Counted from the stretch's first letter, positions 50,654-59,498 are shown. The stretch: DNA of 64,000 nucleotides from Pimelobacter simplex (GCF_024662235.1 NZ_CP096276.1:5022001-5086000), one strand, 5' to 3'. Notes: generated from the letters alone by a model not told the origin. Numbers and translations are program-made.

Positions 50654-51651
50654 CAGCCCAGCGGGGGCAGGTCGGCGAGCTGGGCGCCGACGGAGACGGC
50701 TCCGTCGGCCAGCCGCACGCCGGGCGTGGACTCCGAGAACGGGATCACGACGTACCGCTTCGCCTTGACCGCGCGCAGGTTCTTGAGCACCGGGTCCTTC
50801 TCGAGCATCGCGATCTTGTCGTCGGCCGTGGACCAGCTCGCGTCGGCCAGCACGATCACGTCGGGATCGGTCTTGACGACGCGCTCCCAGCTCACGTCGG
50901 CCCAGCCGCCCTCGACGTCGCCGAAGACGTTGGTCGCGCCCACGGCGTCGAGGATCAGCTGCGGGCCGCCCTCACCGGCACCGGCGAACGCGGTCTTGTC
51001 GCCGGAGTCGAACCAGAAGACGTCCAGGCCCTCGCCCGGCTTGTCCGCGGCGAGGGTGTCGAGCTGGCCCTGCTGCTCCTTCTCCAGCGCGTCGGCGCGC
51101 TCGGGGACGCCGAAGACGTCGGCGACGACCTCGATCTCGTCCCACACCGAGTCGAACGAGACGTCGGCGCTGGGCTTGTTCTCGCCGCAGCCGAAGAGCG
51201 AGAGGAACGAGCCGATGCCGAGCTTGGTCAGCTCGTCCTGGGCGCCGGCGTTGTCGGCGTCGAAGGCGCTGGCGTACGAGGCGTAGACGAAGTCCGGCTT
51301 CGCGGCGAGCAGGGTCTCGTTGTCGGGGTACTCCTTGGCGAGCACCTTCACCTCGTCGTACGCCGGCTGCCACTTCTGCGGCACCGCGTCGTCGAGGTAC
51401 GCCGTGCCGGCCATCCGGTCGGACAGGTCGAGCGCGAGCATGACCTCGGTCGCGCCCTGGTTCATGGTCACCGCGCGCTCGGGCGGCGCGGTGATGGTCG
51501 AGGTGAAGCCGCAGCTGCTGGCCTCCACCGGGAAGCCGGCGGTGGTGGCAGGGCCCTTGTCCTCGGCCTCGGGAGCGCCGGCGCACCCGGCGAGGAGGAG
51601 CGGCACGGCGGCGAGGGCAGGCAGGAAGCGGGTACGACGGGACGACGTCAC
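50653..51651 (-). CDS. btuF: Cobalamin-binding lipoprotein (BtuF-type)
   Basis: 332 residues from GTG 51651. Another GTG at 51657 is too close to the GAAAAGAG SD. Lipoprotein signal with LLLAGC (Cys23). The periplasmic-binding fold shows EVMLALDLSDRMAGTAYLD, LAAKPDFVYASYASAF and VVKTDPDVIVLADASW. It is the first gene after the minus-strand B12 riboswitch and is followed by permease and ATPase genes with 4-base overlaps. The riboswitch supports corrinoid as ligand. Confidence 0.87.
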   Translation of the reverse strand: MTSSRRTRFLPALAAVPLLLAGCAGAPEAEDKGPATTAGFPVEASSCGFTSTITAPPERAVTMNQGATEVMLALDLSDRMAGTAYLDDAVPQKWQPAYDEVKVLAKEYPDNETLLAAKPDFVYASYASAFDADNAGAQDELTKLGIGSFLSLFGCGENKPSADVSFDSVWDEIEVVADVFGVPERADALEKEQQGQLDTLAADKPGEGLDVFWFDSGDKTAFAGAGEGGPQLILDAVGATNVFGDVEGGWADVSWERVVKTDPDVIVLADASWSTADDKIAMLEKDPVLKNLRAVKAKRYVVIPFSESTPGVRLADGAVSVGAQLADLPPLG

Positions 51652-51714
51652 GGTCACTCTTTTCGGGTCCGAGGCTCTTGCGCGAAGCCTGTGGTGCGGG
51701 TGTGTCGCGGACCC

Positions 51715-51905
51715 TCGAGATCCACGGCCAGCAGGTCTTCGGACTCGGGATCGACCGGACGGAGCGCCTTCCCGGAGTCGGTCAGCCGAGTGTCTGCTGC
51801 CCGCCACCAGTGGCGTGTTGCCCCGCCCGTCACCCTCACCGCTGCGCGTCAGTCCCGGACTCTCACCGGGTTCCCTGACTCACGTTGCATCGTGAGCACG
51901 ACTGG
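51715..51905 (-). promoter_or_regulatory. Cobalamin riboswitch for the btuFCD operon
   Basis: Read on the minus strand, it contains GGGAACCCGGTGAGAGTCCGG-GACTG and CGCAGCGGTGAG (conserved core), then GAGTCCGAAGACCTGCTGGCC (split here: the B12 box). Downstream, GGGTCCG pairs with CGGACCC (51708-51714 with 51665-51671) right before the SD, a possible expression platform. B12 would shut off importer synthesis. Confidence 0.88.
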
Positions 51906-51979
51906 CGATGCGGACGCTAGCACGCGCCGCCCGGGCGCTCTTGGTGGGATATCTCACCTCCGGGGCACCCGACACGCCG

Positions 51980-52027
51980 ACACCAGATCTAGGTCCCACG
52001 GATCTGAGCAACCCCTACATATGGTGG
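51980..52027 (+). promoter_or_regulatory. Candidate NrdR box pair upstream of nrdAB
   Basis: ACACCAGATCTAGGTC (51980-51995) and CCCCTACATATGGTGG (52012-52027) each match ACACWATATMTWGTGT at about 11 of 16 positions. Their starts are exactly 32 bases apart, the spacing typical of NrdR boxes. They end where the riboswitch begins, so they would overlap the promoter. Confidence 0.5.
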
Positions 52028-52029
52028 TT

Positions 52030-52225
52030 CTCGTAGCTGGTTCCTCGCCCCACCCAGGGGCGCGGAGGCAAGAGGGAACCCGGTGGAAGTCCGGGACTGC
52101 CCCGCAGCGGTGAGTGGGAACGACCGCCGTCACACAAGCACTGGGTCGCGACGTGCGACCTGGGAAGCGACGGCCAGTAGGACTCCTTTCGAGGAGACGC
52201 CCGCGAGTCCGAAGACCTGCCAGCG
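52030..52225 (+). promoter_or_regulatory. Cobalamin riboswitch in the nrdAB leader
   Basis: The core GGGAACCCGGTGGAAGTCCGG, then CTGCCCCGCAGCGGTGAG and the B12 box GAGTCCGAAGACCTGCC near 52205-52221 define a cobalamin riboswitch on the nrdA strand. Control of class Ia nrdABS by a B12 riboswitch is known in Streptomyces coelicolor. B12 would switch off this enzyme when a B12-dependent class II reductase (not in this window) can work. Confidence 0.9.
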
Positions 52226-52248
52226 CACCGCACCCGCCGGGTGCGGTG
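52226..52248 (+). terminator. GC-rich hairpin directly after the nrd riboswitch
   Basis: CACCGCACCC-GCC-GGGTGCGGTG is a perfect 10-base stem immediately 3' of the B12 box, with no U-tract. It may be a ligand-dependent terminator of the riboswitch. Confidence 0.5.
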
Positions 52249-52320
52249 GTCCGAGGCCTCGTGGGAAGGCCGACGGCTGAGCAGGCGCCTGCCGACGACG
52301 GGGCGCCTCCCCTGCTGTCG

Positions 52321-52348
52321 TCCCCTCGCGAGCCAGACTCCGAGGGGA
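52321..52348 (+). promoter_or_regulatory. SD-sequestering stem before nrdA
   Basis: TCCCCTCG (52321-52328) pairs perfectly with CGAGGGGA (52341-52348), which contains the nrdA SD GGGGAG. The GTG is at 52356. This is a possible translational switch for the riboswitch. Confidence 0.5.
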
Positions 52349-52355
52349 GAAGCCA

Positions 52356-54722
52356 GTGACCGTCACCGAGTCACCCACCCGCACCACCATGACGGTGCGC
52401 AAGCGCAACGGCGAGACCGAGAGCGTCGACGTCACCAAGATCGTCCGCGCCGTCGACCGGGTCAGTGCCAACCTGCCCGACGTCGACCCGATGCGGGTCG
52501 CCACGCGCACCATCAGCGGCCTGTACGACGGCGCGACCACCGCCGAGCTCGACCGGCTCTCGATCCAGACCGCGGCCGAGCTGATCGGCGAGGAGCCGGC
52601 GTACTCGCGGCTGGCGGCCCGGCTGCTCGCCGGGTACGTCGACAAGGAGGTCCGCAACCAGGGCGTGGCCTCGTTCAGCCAGTCCGTCGCGCTGGGCCAC
52701 GCCGAGGGCGTGATCGGCGACGAGACCGCCGCCTTCGTCAAGGACAACGCCCGCAAGCTCGACTTCGCGATCGACGAGGACGCCGACCGCCGCTTCGAGT
52801 ACTTCGGCCTGCGCACGGTCTACGACCGCTACCTGCTGCGGCACCCGACGACCCGGCTGGTGCTGGAGACGCCGCAGTACTTCCTGCTGCGCGTGGCCTG
52901 CGGCCTGTCCCGCACCCCGCAGGAGGCGATCGGCTTCTACCGGCTGATGTCGAGCCTGGCCTACCTGCCGAGCAGCCCGACGCTCTTCAACTCCGGCACC
53001 CGGCACACCCAGATGTCGTCGTGCTACCTCGTCGACAGCCCGCGCGACGAGCTCGACTCGATCTACGCGCGCTACCTCCAGGTCGCCCAGCTCTCGAAGT
53101 TCGCCGGCGGGATCGGCATCGGCTTCTCCCGGGTCCGCTCGCGCGGCGCGCTGATCCGCGGCACCAACGGCCAGTCCAACGGGATCGTGCCGTTCCTGCG
53201 CACGCTGGACGCCTCGGTCGCCGCGGTCAACCAGGGCGGGCGCCGCAAGGGCGCGGCATGCGTCTACCTGGAGCCGTGGCACCCCGACGTCGAGGAGTTC
53301 CTCGAGCTGCGCGACAACACCGGCGAGGACGCCCGGCGGACCCACAACCTCAACCTGGCGCACTGGATCCCCGACGAGTTCATGCGCCGGGTCGAGGCCG
53401 ACGAGACGTGGTCGCTCATCGACCCGAACGAGGCGCCGGAGCTGCCGGACCTGTGGGGCACCGCGTTCGACGAGGCCTACCGCCGGATCGAGGCCGAGGG
53501 CCGGTACGTGCGCCAGGTCAAGGCCCGCGACCTCTACGCCAAGATGATGCGCACCCTCGCCCAGACCGGCAACGGCTGGATGACCTTCAAGGACGCCGCC
53601 AACCGGTTCTGCAACCAGACCACCGACACCCCGGGGCCGCGGCAGCCGGTCGTGCACCTGTCGAACCTGTGCACCGAGATCATCGAGGTCTCCTCCGACG
53701 GCGAGACCGCCGTGTGCAACCTCGGCTCGGTCAACCTCGGCCAGCACCTCGCCGACGGCGACCTCGACTGGGACAAGCTCCGCGCGACCGTGCGCACCGC
53801 GGTGCCCTTCCTGGACCGGGTCATCGACATCAACTACTACCCGAGCCCCGAGGCGGCGGCGTCCAACCCGCGCTGGCGTCCGGTCGGGCTGGGCCTGATG
53901 GGGCTGCAGGACGTCTTCTTCGCGCTCGGCCTGCCCTTCGACTCCCCGGAGGCCCGCGCGCTGTCGACCCGGATCTCCGAGGAGATCTACCTGACCGCGC
54001 TCGAGGTCTCCTGCGAGCTCGCCGCCGTCCACGGCGCGCACCCGGCGTACGACGCCACCCGGGCCGCCCGTGGCGACCTGCACCCCGACCTGTGGGGCGC
54101 CACCGTCACCCAGCCCGAGCGCTGGGCCGCGCTCAAGGAGCGCGTCGCCGAGCACGGCCTGCGCAACTCGCTGCTCATCGCGATCGCGCCGACGGCGACG
54201 ATCGCCTCGATCGCCGGCTGCTACGAGTGCATCGAGCCGCAGGTCTCCAACCTGTTCAAGCGCGAGACGCTGTCGGGGGAGTTCCTCCAGGTGAACTCCG
54301 CGCTCGTCCGCGAGCTCAAGGCGCGCGGCCTGTGGACCGCCGAGGTCCGCGAGGAGATCAAGCGCGCCGAGGGCTCGATCCAGGGGATCGCGGCGATCCC
54401 GGCCGACGTCCGGCTGCTCTACCGCACCGCCTGGGAGCTCCCGCAGAAGGCGCTCGTCGAGATGGCCGCCGAGCGGCAGGGCTTCATCGACCAGTCGCAG
54501 TCGCTCAACCTCTTCATGGCCGCACCGACGATCGGCAAGCTGTCGTCGATGTACGCCTTCGCCTGGAAGAGCGGGCTGAAGACGACGTACTACCTGCGCT
54601 CGCGACCCGCCTCGCGCATCCAGCAGGCGACCGTCGCCGTGCTGCCCACCCCCACGACCGCCGACGAGGAAGCGATCGCCTGCTCCCTCGAGAACCCCGA
54701 GAGCTGCGAGGCCTGCCAGTGA
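52356..54722 (+). CDS. nrdA: Class Ia ribonucleotide reductase, large (alpha) subunit
   Basis: 788 residues, GTG start with SD GGGGAG. An N-terminal ATP-cone (~12-100: MTVRKRNGETESVDVTKIV) gives allosteric activity control. The barrel carries PSSPTLFNSGT, the active-site region SSCYLV, LSNLCTEI, and the C-terminal redox pair CEAC in the last residues. It reduces ribonucleoside diphosphates using the radical from NrdB. It is coupled to nrdB by GTGA overlap. Expression is controlled by a B12 riboswitch and probably by NrdR. Confidence 0.95.
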   Translation: MTVTESPTRTTMTVRKRNGETESVDVTKIVRAVDRVSANLPDVDPMRVATRTISGLYDGATTAELDRLSIQTAAELIGEEPAYSRLAARLLAGYVDKEVRNQGVASFSQSVALGHAEGVIGDETAAFVKDNARKLDFAIDEDADRRFEYFGLRTVYDRYLLRHPTTRLVLETPQYFLLRVACGLSRTPQEAIGFYRLMSSLAYLPSSPTLFNSGTRHTQMSSCYLVDSPRDELDSIYARYLQVAQLSKFAGGIGIGFSRVRSRGALIRGTNGQSNGIVPFLRTLDASVAAVNQGGRRKGAACVYLEPWHPDVEEFLELRDNTGEDARRTHNLNLAHWIPDEFMRRVEADETWSLIDPNEAPELPDLWGTAFDEAYRRIEAEGRYVRQVKARDLYAKMMRTLAQTGNGWMTFKDAANRFCNQTTDTPGPRQPVVHLSNLCTEIIEVSSDGETAVCNLGSVNLGQHLADGDLDWDKLRATVRTAVPFLDRVIDINYYPSPEAAASNPRWRPVGLGLMGLQDVFFALGLPFDSPEARALSTRISEEIYLTALEVSCELAAVHGAHPAYDATRAARGDLHPDLWGATVTQPERWAALKERVAEHGLRNSLLIAIAPTATIASIAGCYECIEPQVSNLFKRETLSGEFLQVNSALVRELKARGLWTAEVREEIKRAEGSIQGIAAIPADVRLLYRTAWELPQKALVEMAAERQGFIDQSQSLNLFMAAPTIGKLSSMYAFAWKSGLKTTYYLRSRPASRIQQATVAVLPTPTTADEEAIACSLENPESCEACQ

Positions 54723-55750
54723 CCGCCACCGACCACACCGCCACCACCACCCGGATGCTGCTCGACCCGGGGATGAACCTCACCCTGCGCCCGATGCGCT
54801 ACCCGCACTTCTACGAGCGCTACCGCGACGCCATCAAGAACACCTGGACCGTCGAGGAGGTCGACCTCCACTCCGACCTCAAGGACCTCAGCCGGCTCAC
54901 CGACGCCGAGCGGCACCTGGTCTCGCGGCTGGTCGCCTTCTTCGCGACCGGCGACACGATCGTGGCGAACAACCTGGTGCTCAACCTCTACCAGCACATC
55001 AACTCCCCGGAGGGGCGGCTCTACCTGAGCCGGCAGCTCTTCGAGGAGGCCGTGCACGTGCAGTTCTACCTGACCCTGCTCGACACCTACGTGCCCGACG
55101 AGACCGAGCGGCACGAGGCGTTCGCGGCGGTCGACAACATCCCGTCGATCAAGCACAAGGCGGACTTCTGCTTCAAGTGGATCGACAAGGTCTTCGAGCT
55201 CGACCAGCTCGAGACCCGCGAGCACCGGCGGGCGTTCCTGCTCAACCTGATCTGCTTCGCGGCGGTGATCGAGGGGCTCTTCTTCTACGGGGCCTTCGCC
55301 TACGTGTACTTCCTGCGCTCGCGCGGGCTGCTCAACGGCCTCGCCTCGGGGACCAACTGGGTGTTCCGCGACGAGTCGATGCACATGGCGTTCGCGTTCG
55401 ACGTCGTCGACACGGTGCGCGAGGAGGAGCCGGAGCTCTTCGACGACGAGATGGCCGCCGAGATCCGGCAGATGCTCATCGAGGGCGTGGACGCCGAGGC
55501 CCAGTTCGCCGACGACCTGCTCGGCCAGGGAGTGGCCGGGCTCTCGACCGCCGACATGCGCGCCTACCTGGAGCACGTCGCCGACCGGCGGATGCAGCGG
55601 CTGGGCCTGGAGCCGATCTACGGATCGGCCAACCCGCTGGCGTTCATGGAGCTGCAGGACGTTCAGGAGCTGTCGAACTTCTTCGAGCGCCGGGTCTCGG
55701 CCTATCAGGTCGGGGTGACCGGGTCCGTGGGGTTCGACGAGGACTTCTGA
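54719..55750 (+). CDS. nrdB: Class Ia ribonucleotide reductase, small (beta) subunit
   Basis: 343 residues, GTG start overlapping the nrdA stop. Di-metal ligands are in the expected places (LFEEAVHVQFY, FRDESMHMAFAF, and the IEGLFFYGAF helix), and QFYLTLLDTYV carries a candidate radical Tyr near the metal site. The C-terminus ends in acidic GFDEDF, suited to docking on NrdA. It stores the tyrosyl radical and di-iron centre. The last 46 bases overlap an opposite membrane protein gene. Confidence 0.95.
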   Translation: MTATDHTATTTRMLLDPGMNLTLRPMRYPHFYERYRDAIKNTWTVEEVDLHSDLKDLSRLTDAERHLVSRLVAFFATGDTIVANNLVLNLYQHINSPEGRLYLSRQLFEEAVHVQFYLTLLDTYVPDETERHEAFAAVDNIPSIKHKADFCFKWIDKVFELDQLETREHRRAFLLNLICFAAVIEGLFFYGAFAYVYFLRSRGLLNGLASGTNWVFRDESMHMAFAFDVVDTVREEEPELFDDEMAAEIRQMLIEGVDAEAQFADDLLGQGVAGLSTADMRAYLEHVADRRMQRLGLEPIYGSANPLAFMELQDVQELSNFFERRVSAYQVGVTGSVGFDEDF

Positions 55751-56109
55751 CGGCCGGAGCCCAGGCCGAGCGTGATCGCGCCGACGACGAGCGCGATCAC
55801 GCCGAGGAAGAGGATGCCGACCCCGGCGAGCGGGATGTCGGCGCCGTCGGCCGGGAGGCTGTGGAGGTACATCTCCGCGCCGGCGACCGCGAGGCCGCCG
55901 ACCGCGGTGACCACGGCGGGCGCCGTACCGACCCGGCGGCTGAGGTGGCCGGCGACGAGGAGGCCCGTCAGGGCCAGGGCGAGCAGCCCGGTGGCGGCGA
56001 TCGCGACGCCGTCCCCGCCCCGGGGAAGGGCGAGGACGACGCCGAAGAGGGCGATGATCGCGACGGCGAGGAGCCGGGCGGCGAGGATCAGGGGGGTGGG
56101 GGGACGCAT
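55705..56109 (-). CDS. Small four-helix membrane protein, hypothetical
   Basis: 134 residues with four hydrophobic segments (about 8-28, 33-53, 63-80, 92-115) and a Ser/Pro/Thr-rich tail that lies antisense to the end of nrdB. No family is recognised. It is monocistronic and convergent with nrdB. The hydrophobic periodicity supports it as a real gene. Confidence 0.55.
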   Translation of the reverse strand: MRPPTPLILAARLLAVAIIALFGVVLALPRGGDGVAIAATGLLALALTGLLVAGHLSRRVGTAPAVVTAVGGLAVAGAEMYLHSLPADGADIPLAGVGILFLGVIALVVGAITLGLGSGRQKSSSNPTDPVTPT

Positions 56110-56156
56110 GGGTCCACCGTGCCCCCCTGGTCAACCCTCCGGCACCGTACGGATAC

Positions 56157-56534
56157 TCAGGACACCCACTCCACGAGCTGCCAGACGATCCCGTTGTCGT
56201 CGGAGAACTGGCAGAACCGCTCGCCCCACGGCTCGGTCTCCGGCGGGGTGACCACGGTGGCGCCGGCCGCGGAGATCCGCTCGAACTCGGCGTCGAGCCC
56301 GTCGACGACGAACGCGAGGAGCGTGCCCTGACCGGCGTCCCCGGCGATCCGGGCCGGCTTGAACGACGCCAGCCCGGTGCGCAGGAAGATCACGTTGACG
56401 CCGGCGCTCGGGTGGCCGAGCGAGATGAAGCCGTCGGCGGACATCTCCTCGGTGAAGCCGAGGTGGGCCGCGAACCGGGCGGAGGCCGCCGGGTCGGGGA
56501 CGTTGAGGGAGATCGCGCTGCTGGTGATCTTCAT
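56157..56534 (-). CDS. VOC-family protein (glyoxalase/bleomycin-resistance fold)
   Basis: 125 residues from ATG 56534, chosen because KITSSAISLNVPDPAASARF begins the first beta-alpha-beta unit. The earlier in-frame start would lie in the TetR operator. The pattern VFFL/FISLGHPSAGVNVIF, LLAFVVDGLDAEFERI and FCQFSDDNGIVWQLVEW fits VOC proteins that bind or modify small molecules. It is divergent from the TetR gene and likely regulated by it. The substrate is unknown. Confidence 0.83.
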   Translation of the reverse strand: MKITSSAISLNVPDPAASARFAAHLGFTEEMSADGFISLGHPSAGVNVIFLRTGLASFKPARIAGDAGQGTLLAFVVDGLDAEFERISAAGATVVTPPETEPWGERFCQFSDDNGIVWQLVEWVS

Positions 56535-56555
56535 GAGGAGTCCTCTCGTTAAACT

Positions 56556-56570
56556 ATGTACGGCGTACAT
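56556..56570. promoter_or_regulatory. TetR operator candidate
   Basis: ATGTACG-G-CGTACAT is a perfect 7-1-7 dyad, and a further GTGTAC half-site follows. It lies 21 bases upstream of the VOC gene and 68 bases upstream of the TetR gene. This AT-bearing segment stands out in a GC-rich genome. Confidence 0.62.
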
Positions 56571-56638
56571 CGTGCGGTGTACGGAGTGAGAACGCCTACG
56601 ATGGCCGGGAGGTTCCCGAGTTCCGGAGGAAGTTGCTG

Positions 56639-57370
56639 ATGCCGCGCGAGCTGATCGACCTGCTGTGGCGCGACCACCCCGGCGCTCCGCCCGCGGGACG
56701 CCGCGGACCCAAGGCCCGGGTGAGCACGTCCGAGGTGGTCGACGCGGCGATCGCCCTCGCCGACGCGGACGCCGAGGGCTTGGCCGCGGTCAGCGTGCGC
56801 ACCCTCGCGGCGGAGCTGGGCCTGTCGACGATGTCGGTCTACACCCACGTCAACAGCCGCGACGACCTGCTGGTGATGATGGCCGACACCGTGCACGCGC
56901 GGATGCCGCTGCCCGCCTACGGCCGGACCGGCTGGCGCACCCGCGTGCGCCGGGTGGCCGAGGCCAACCACGCCCTCCTCGTCCGGCACCCCTGGCTGCT
57001 CGACGTCACCGACCAGCGCACCGCCCTCGGGCCGGGCACCATCGCGAAGTACGACCACGAGCTCGCCGCCCTGACCCCGCTGGGCCTCGACGACGTGGCC
57101 TGCGACGCGGCCCTGACCTTCGTGCTCGACCTGGTCCGGGGCGCCGCCCGGTCGGCCCGGCCCGACCCGCGTGCGGGCGAGCTGGCCGCGCACTGGCCGG
57201 CGTGGGGCGCCCGGCTGGCGACGTACGTCGGGGCGGACTTCGCGCTCGCCCAGCGGGTCGGCGCGGCGGCGGGCGCCGCGATGGGCGATGTCGCCGATCC
57301 GGCCGCGGCGTGGGAGTTCGCGCTGGAGCGGGCGCTCGACGGGCTGGCCGTGCTGGCCGGTCAGGCCTGA
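56639..57370 (+). CDS. TetR-family transcriptional regulator
   Basis: 243 residues. ATG 56639 has SD GGAGGA at 8-base spacing; a TTG six bases earlier is less likely. The N-terminal helix-turn-helix (~30-75: SVRTLAAELGLSTMSVYTHV) is preceded by a DLLWRDHPGAPPAGRRGPKARVS extension typical of TetR proteins with a TetR_C_1-type ligand domain. It is the likely repressor of the divergent VOC gene. Its 3' end overlaps the histidine kinase gene by 10 bases. Confidence 0.88.
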   Translation: MPRELIDLLWRDHPGAPPAGRRGPKARVSTSEVVDAAIALADADAEGLAAVSVRTLAAELGLSTMSVYTHVNSRDDLLVMMADTVHARMPLPAYGRTGWRTRVRRVAEANHALLVRHPWLLDVTDQRTALGPGTIAKYDHELAALTPLGLDDVACDAALTFVLDLVRGAARSARPDPRAGELAAHWPAWGARLATYVGADFALAQRVGAAAGAAMGDVADPAAAWEFALERALDGLAVLAGQA

Positions 57371-58815
57371 GCGGGGCCTGCGGGCAGCAGCACCGTCACG
57401 GTCAGCTCCGGACCGTGGTCGCAGTCGGGGGTGCCGGGCGCGGGGGAGGGATGGTGCCGCCCGTCGTGGCACAGCCGCAGCTCGCCGCCGGCCCGCTCGA
57501 CCAGGGCGGCTACGAGCGCGAGTCCGAGGCCGGCGCCCGGCCGGGTCCGCGCCTCGGCGGCCCGGGTGAAGCGCTGGGTGGCGGTGGCGAGCAGGTCGGG
57601 CGCCATCCCCGGCCCGGCGTCGGCGACCCGGAGCCGGGCCCACCCCGGCGCCGGCCGGTCGACGGTGACCTGGACGGGCGCAGCGCCGTGGTGGAGCGCG
57701 TTGTCGAGGAGGTTGCCGAGGATCCGCTCGGCCTCGACGTCGGCCAGCGCGACCGGGACCGTGGTGGCGAGCTGGTCGAGCACGATGTCCCCGGCCCGGC
57801 CGGGGTCGGCCACGCGGCGCTGGCTGACCATGCGCGCCGCGACGGCGGCGAGGTCGCTGTGCTCGGTCTCGCGCGGAGCGCTCGTCGCCGCGGTGCTGCC
57901 CAGCGTGAGGAGCTGGTCGGCGAGCCGGGCCAGCCGGGCGACGTCGATCTCGAGCTCGTTCAGGACGTGCTCGTGCTCGTCGGGCGTACGCCGCCGGCGG
58001 CGGGCGAGCTGGATCCGCCCGGCGAGCAGCGTGATCGGCGTCCGCAGCTCGTGGCTGGCCTCGTTGACGAAGTGCCGCTCCCGGTCGAGCGCCCGCTCCA
58101 GCGCGGCCAGCATGTCGTTGAACGTGTGCCCGAGCCGGGTCACCTCGTCGTCGCGCCCCGGCGGTACGTCGAGGCGCAGGTCCGTCGCGCCGGCCGCGAT
58201 CGCCGCCGCCTGCTGGCGGTAGCGCTCGACGGGCCGCAGCGCCGCCCGGGCCAGCCGGTCACCCACGAACGCCGTGATGAGCAGCGTCCCGATGCCGGCG
58301 ACGACGAGCTGGAGCAGCAGCTCGCGCAGCGCCTCGTCGCGGTGGTCGCGGCGGACCGCCACCAACAGGTGGTACGACGGCGTGGTCGGCGTCCCGGCGA
58401 CCTGGACCCGGTAGGGCTCGCGCGCCGCCTCGGGCAGGATGTCGAAGTCGCCGACGTTGAAGGTGCGGGTCTGCGCGCCGGCCTCGGCGAGCTGGCTGCG
58501 CGACAGCATCGGGGTGGTGCCCGCGGGTCCACCGCGGTCGAGCAGGAGGCCGTCGGCGTCGACGACCTGCCAGGCGACGCCGGTCGCCGCGGCGGCGTCC
58601 CGGTTGGTCACCTCGCCGGTCGCAGCGACCAGCGGCGTGAGCGTGGACGCGGCCTGCTCGAGCTCGGCGTCGAGGTTGCGGTCGAGGGCGTAGTCGACGC
58701 GCCAGTAGACGAGCGCGCCCGCGGCGAGCAGCACCACGAAGGTCGCCGCCGAGAAGCCCGCGACCAGCCGGACGCGCAGCGGGAGCCGGGAGAGCCGAGC
58801 GCGGACCGGGGTCAT
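57361..58815 (-). CDS. Sensor histidine kinase (HAMP, HisKA)
   Basis: 484 residues. The first membrane helix (~17-37), a ~125-residue extracytoplasmic sensor and the second helix (~165-187) are followed by HAMP, HisKA with the acceptor His in EASHELRTPI, and HATPase_c (NLLDNALHHG, ADAGPGM, GAGLGLALV). ATG 58815 overlaps the response regulator stop. It senses an envelope or external signal and phosphorylates the OmpR-type regulator encoded upstream. Confidence 0.92.
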   Translation of the reverse strand: MTPVRARLSRLPLRVRLVAGFSAATFVVLLAAGALVYWRVDYALDRNLDAELEQAASTLTPLVAATGEVTNRDAAAATGVAWQVVDADGLLLDRGGPAGTTPMLSRSQLAEAGAQTRTFNVGDFDILPEAAREPYRVQVAGTPTTPSYHLLVAVRRDHRDEALRELLLQLVVAGIGTLLITAFVGDRLARAALRPVERYRQQAAAIAAGATDLRLDVPPGRDDEVTRLGHTFNDMLAALERALDRERHFVNEASHELRTPITLLAGRIQLARRRRRTPDEHEHVLNELEIDVARLARLADQLLTLGSTAATSAPRETEHSDLAAVAARMVSQRRVADPGRAGDIVLDQLATTVPVALADVEAERILGNLLDNALHHGAAPVQVTVDRPAPGWARLRVADAGPGMAPDLLATATQRFTRAAEARTRPGAGLGLALVAALVERAGGELRLCHDGRHHPSPAPGTPDCDHGPELTVTVLLPAGPAQA

Positions 58816-59498
58816 CCGGCCGCCGGGGTGGGGTCGAGCCGGTAGCCGACCCCGCGCAGGGTGGTGATCGTCTGGGTGTCGAACGGGCGGTCGATCTTGG
58901 CCCGGATCGCGGCCAGGTGGACGTCGATGACATTGCTGCGCAGGTCGGTCTCGCCGTCCCACACCTCGTCGAGGATGGTCAGCCGGGTGACGACCTGACC
59001 GGCCCGCGAGGCCATCAGGTGGAGGATGTCGAACTCCCGCGCGGACAGCGTGATCTCCTGGCCGCGCCGGACGACGCGACGCGCGACCGGGTCGACGACG
59101 AGGTCGCCGACCTGGACGGGCGCGGCGCCGGTCACGCTGTTGCGGCGGTAGAGCGCACGCAGCCGGGCGAGCAGCTCGTCGAGGTCGAACGGCTTGGGCA
59201 GGTAGTCGTCGGCACCCGCGTCGAGCCCCTCGATCCGGTCCCGGACGTCGCCGCGCGCGGTGAGCATGAGGATCGGCGTGGTCAGGCCGAGGCTCCGCAG
59301 CTGGCGCGCGACGCTGACCCCGTCGCGGCCGGGGAGCATCCAGTCGAGCAGCGCGACGTCGTACCCGGTGTCGGTGAGGAGCCGGTCATAGGCCGAGCGC
59401 CCGTCGTGCACGACGTCGACCTGCCAGCCCGCCTCGGCCAGCGACTCGGCGAGGAGGTCCGCGAGCCGGGTGTCGTCCTCGGCGACCAGTGCCCGCAT
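58812..59498 (-). CDS. Response regulator, OmpR family
   Basis: 228 residues. Receiver with acidic EDD at 8-10, phospho-acceptor Asp52 (LLDWMLPGRDG) and Lys in YLPKPFDLDEL; a C-terminal winged helix (LSAREFDILHLMASRAGQVVT, RSNVIDVHLAAIRAKI). The start shares one base with the DedA stop (TGATG). The operon is dedA-regulator-kinase. A direct repeat of PHO-box type lies upstream of dedA. Confidence 0.92.
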   Translation of the reverse strand: MRALVAEDDTRLADLLAESLAEAGWQVDVVHDGRSAYDRLLTDTGYDVALLDWMLPGRDGVSVARQLRSLGLTTPILMLTARGDVRDRIEGLDAGADDYLPKPFDLDELLARLRALYRRNSVTGAAPVQVGDLVVDPVARRVVRRGQEITLSAREFDILHLMASRAGQVVTRLTILDEVWDGETDLRSNVIDVHLAAIRAKIDRPFDTQTITTLRGVGYRLDPTPAAG

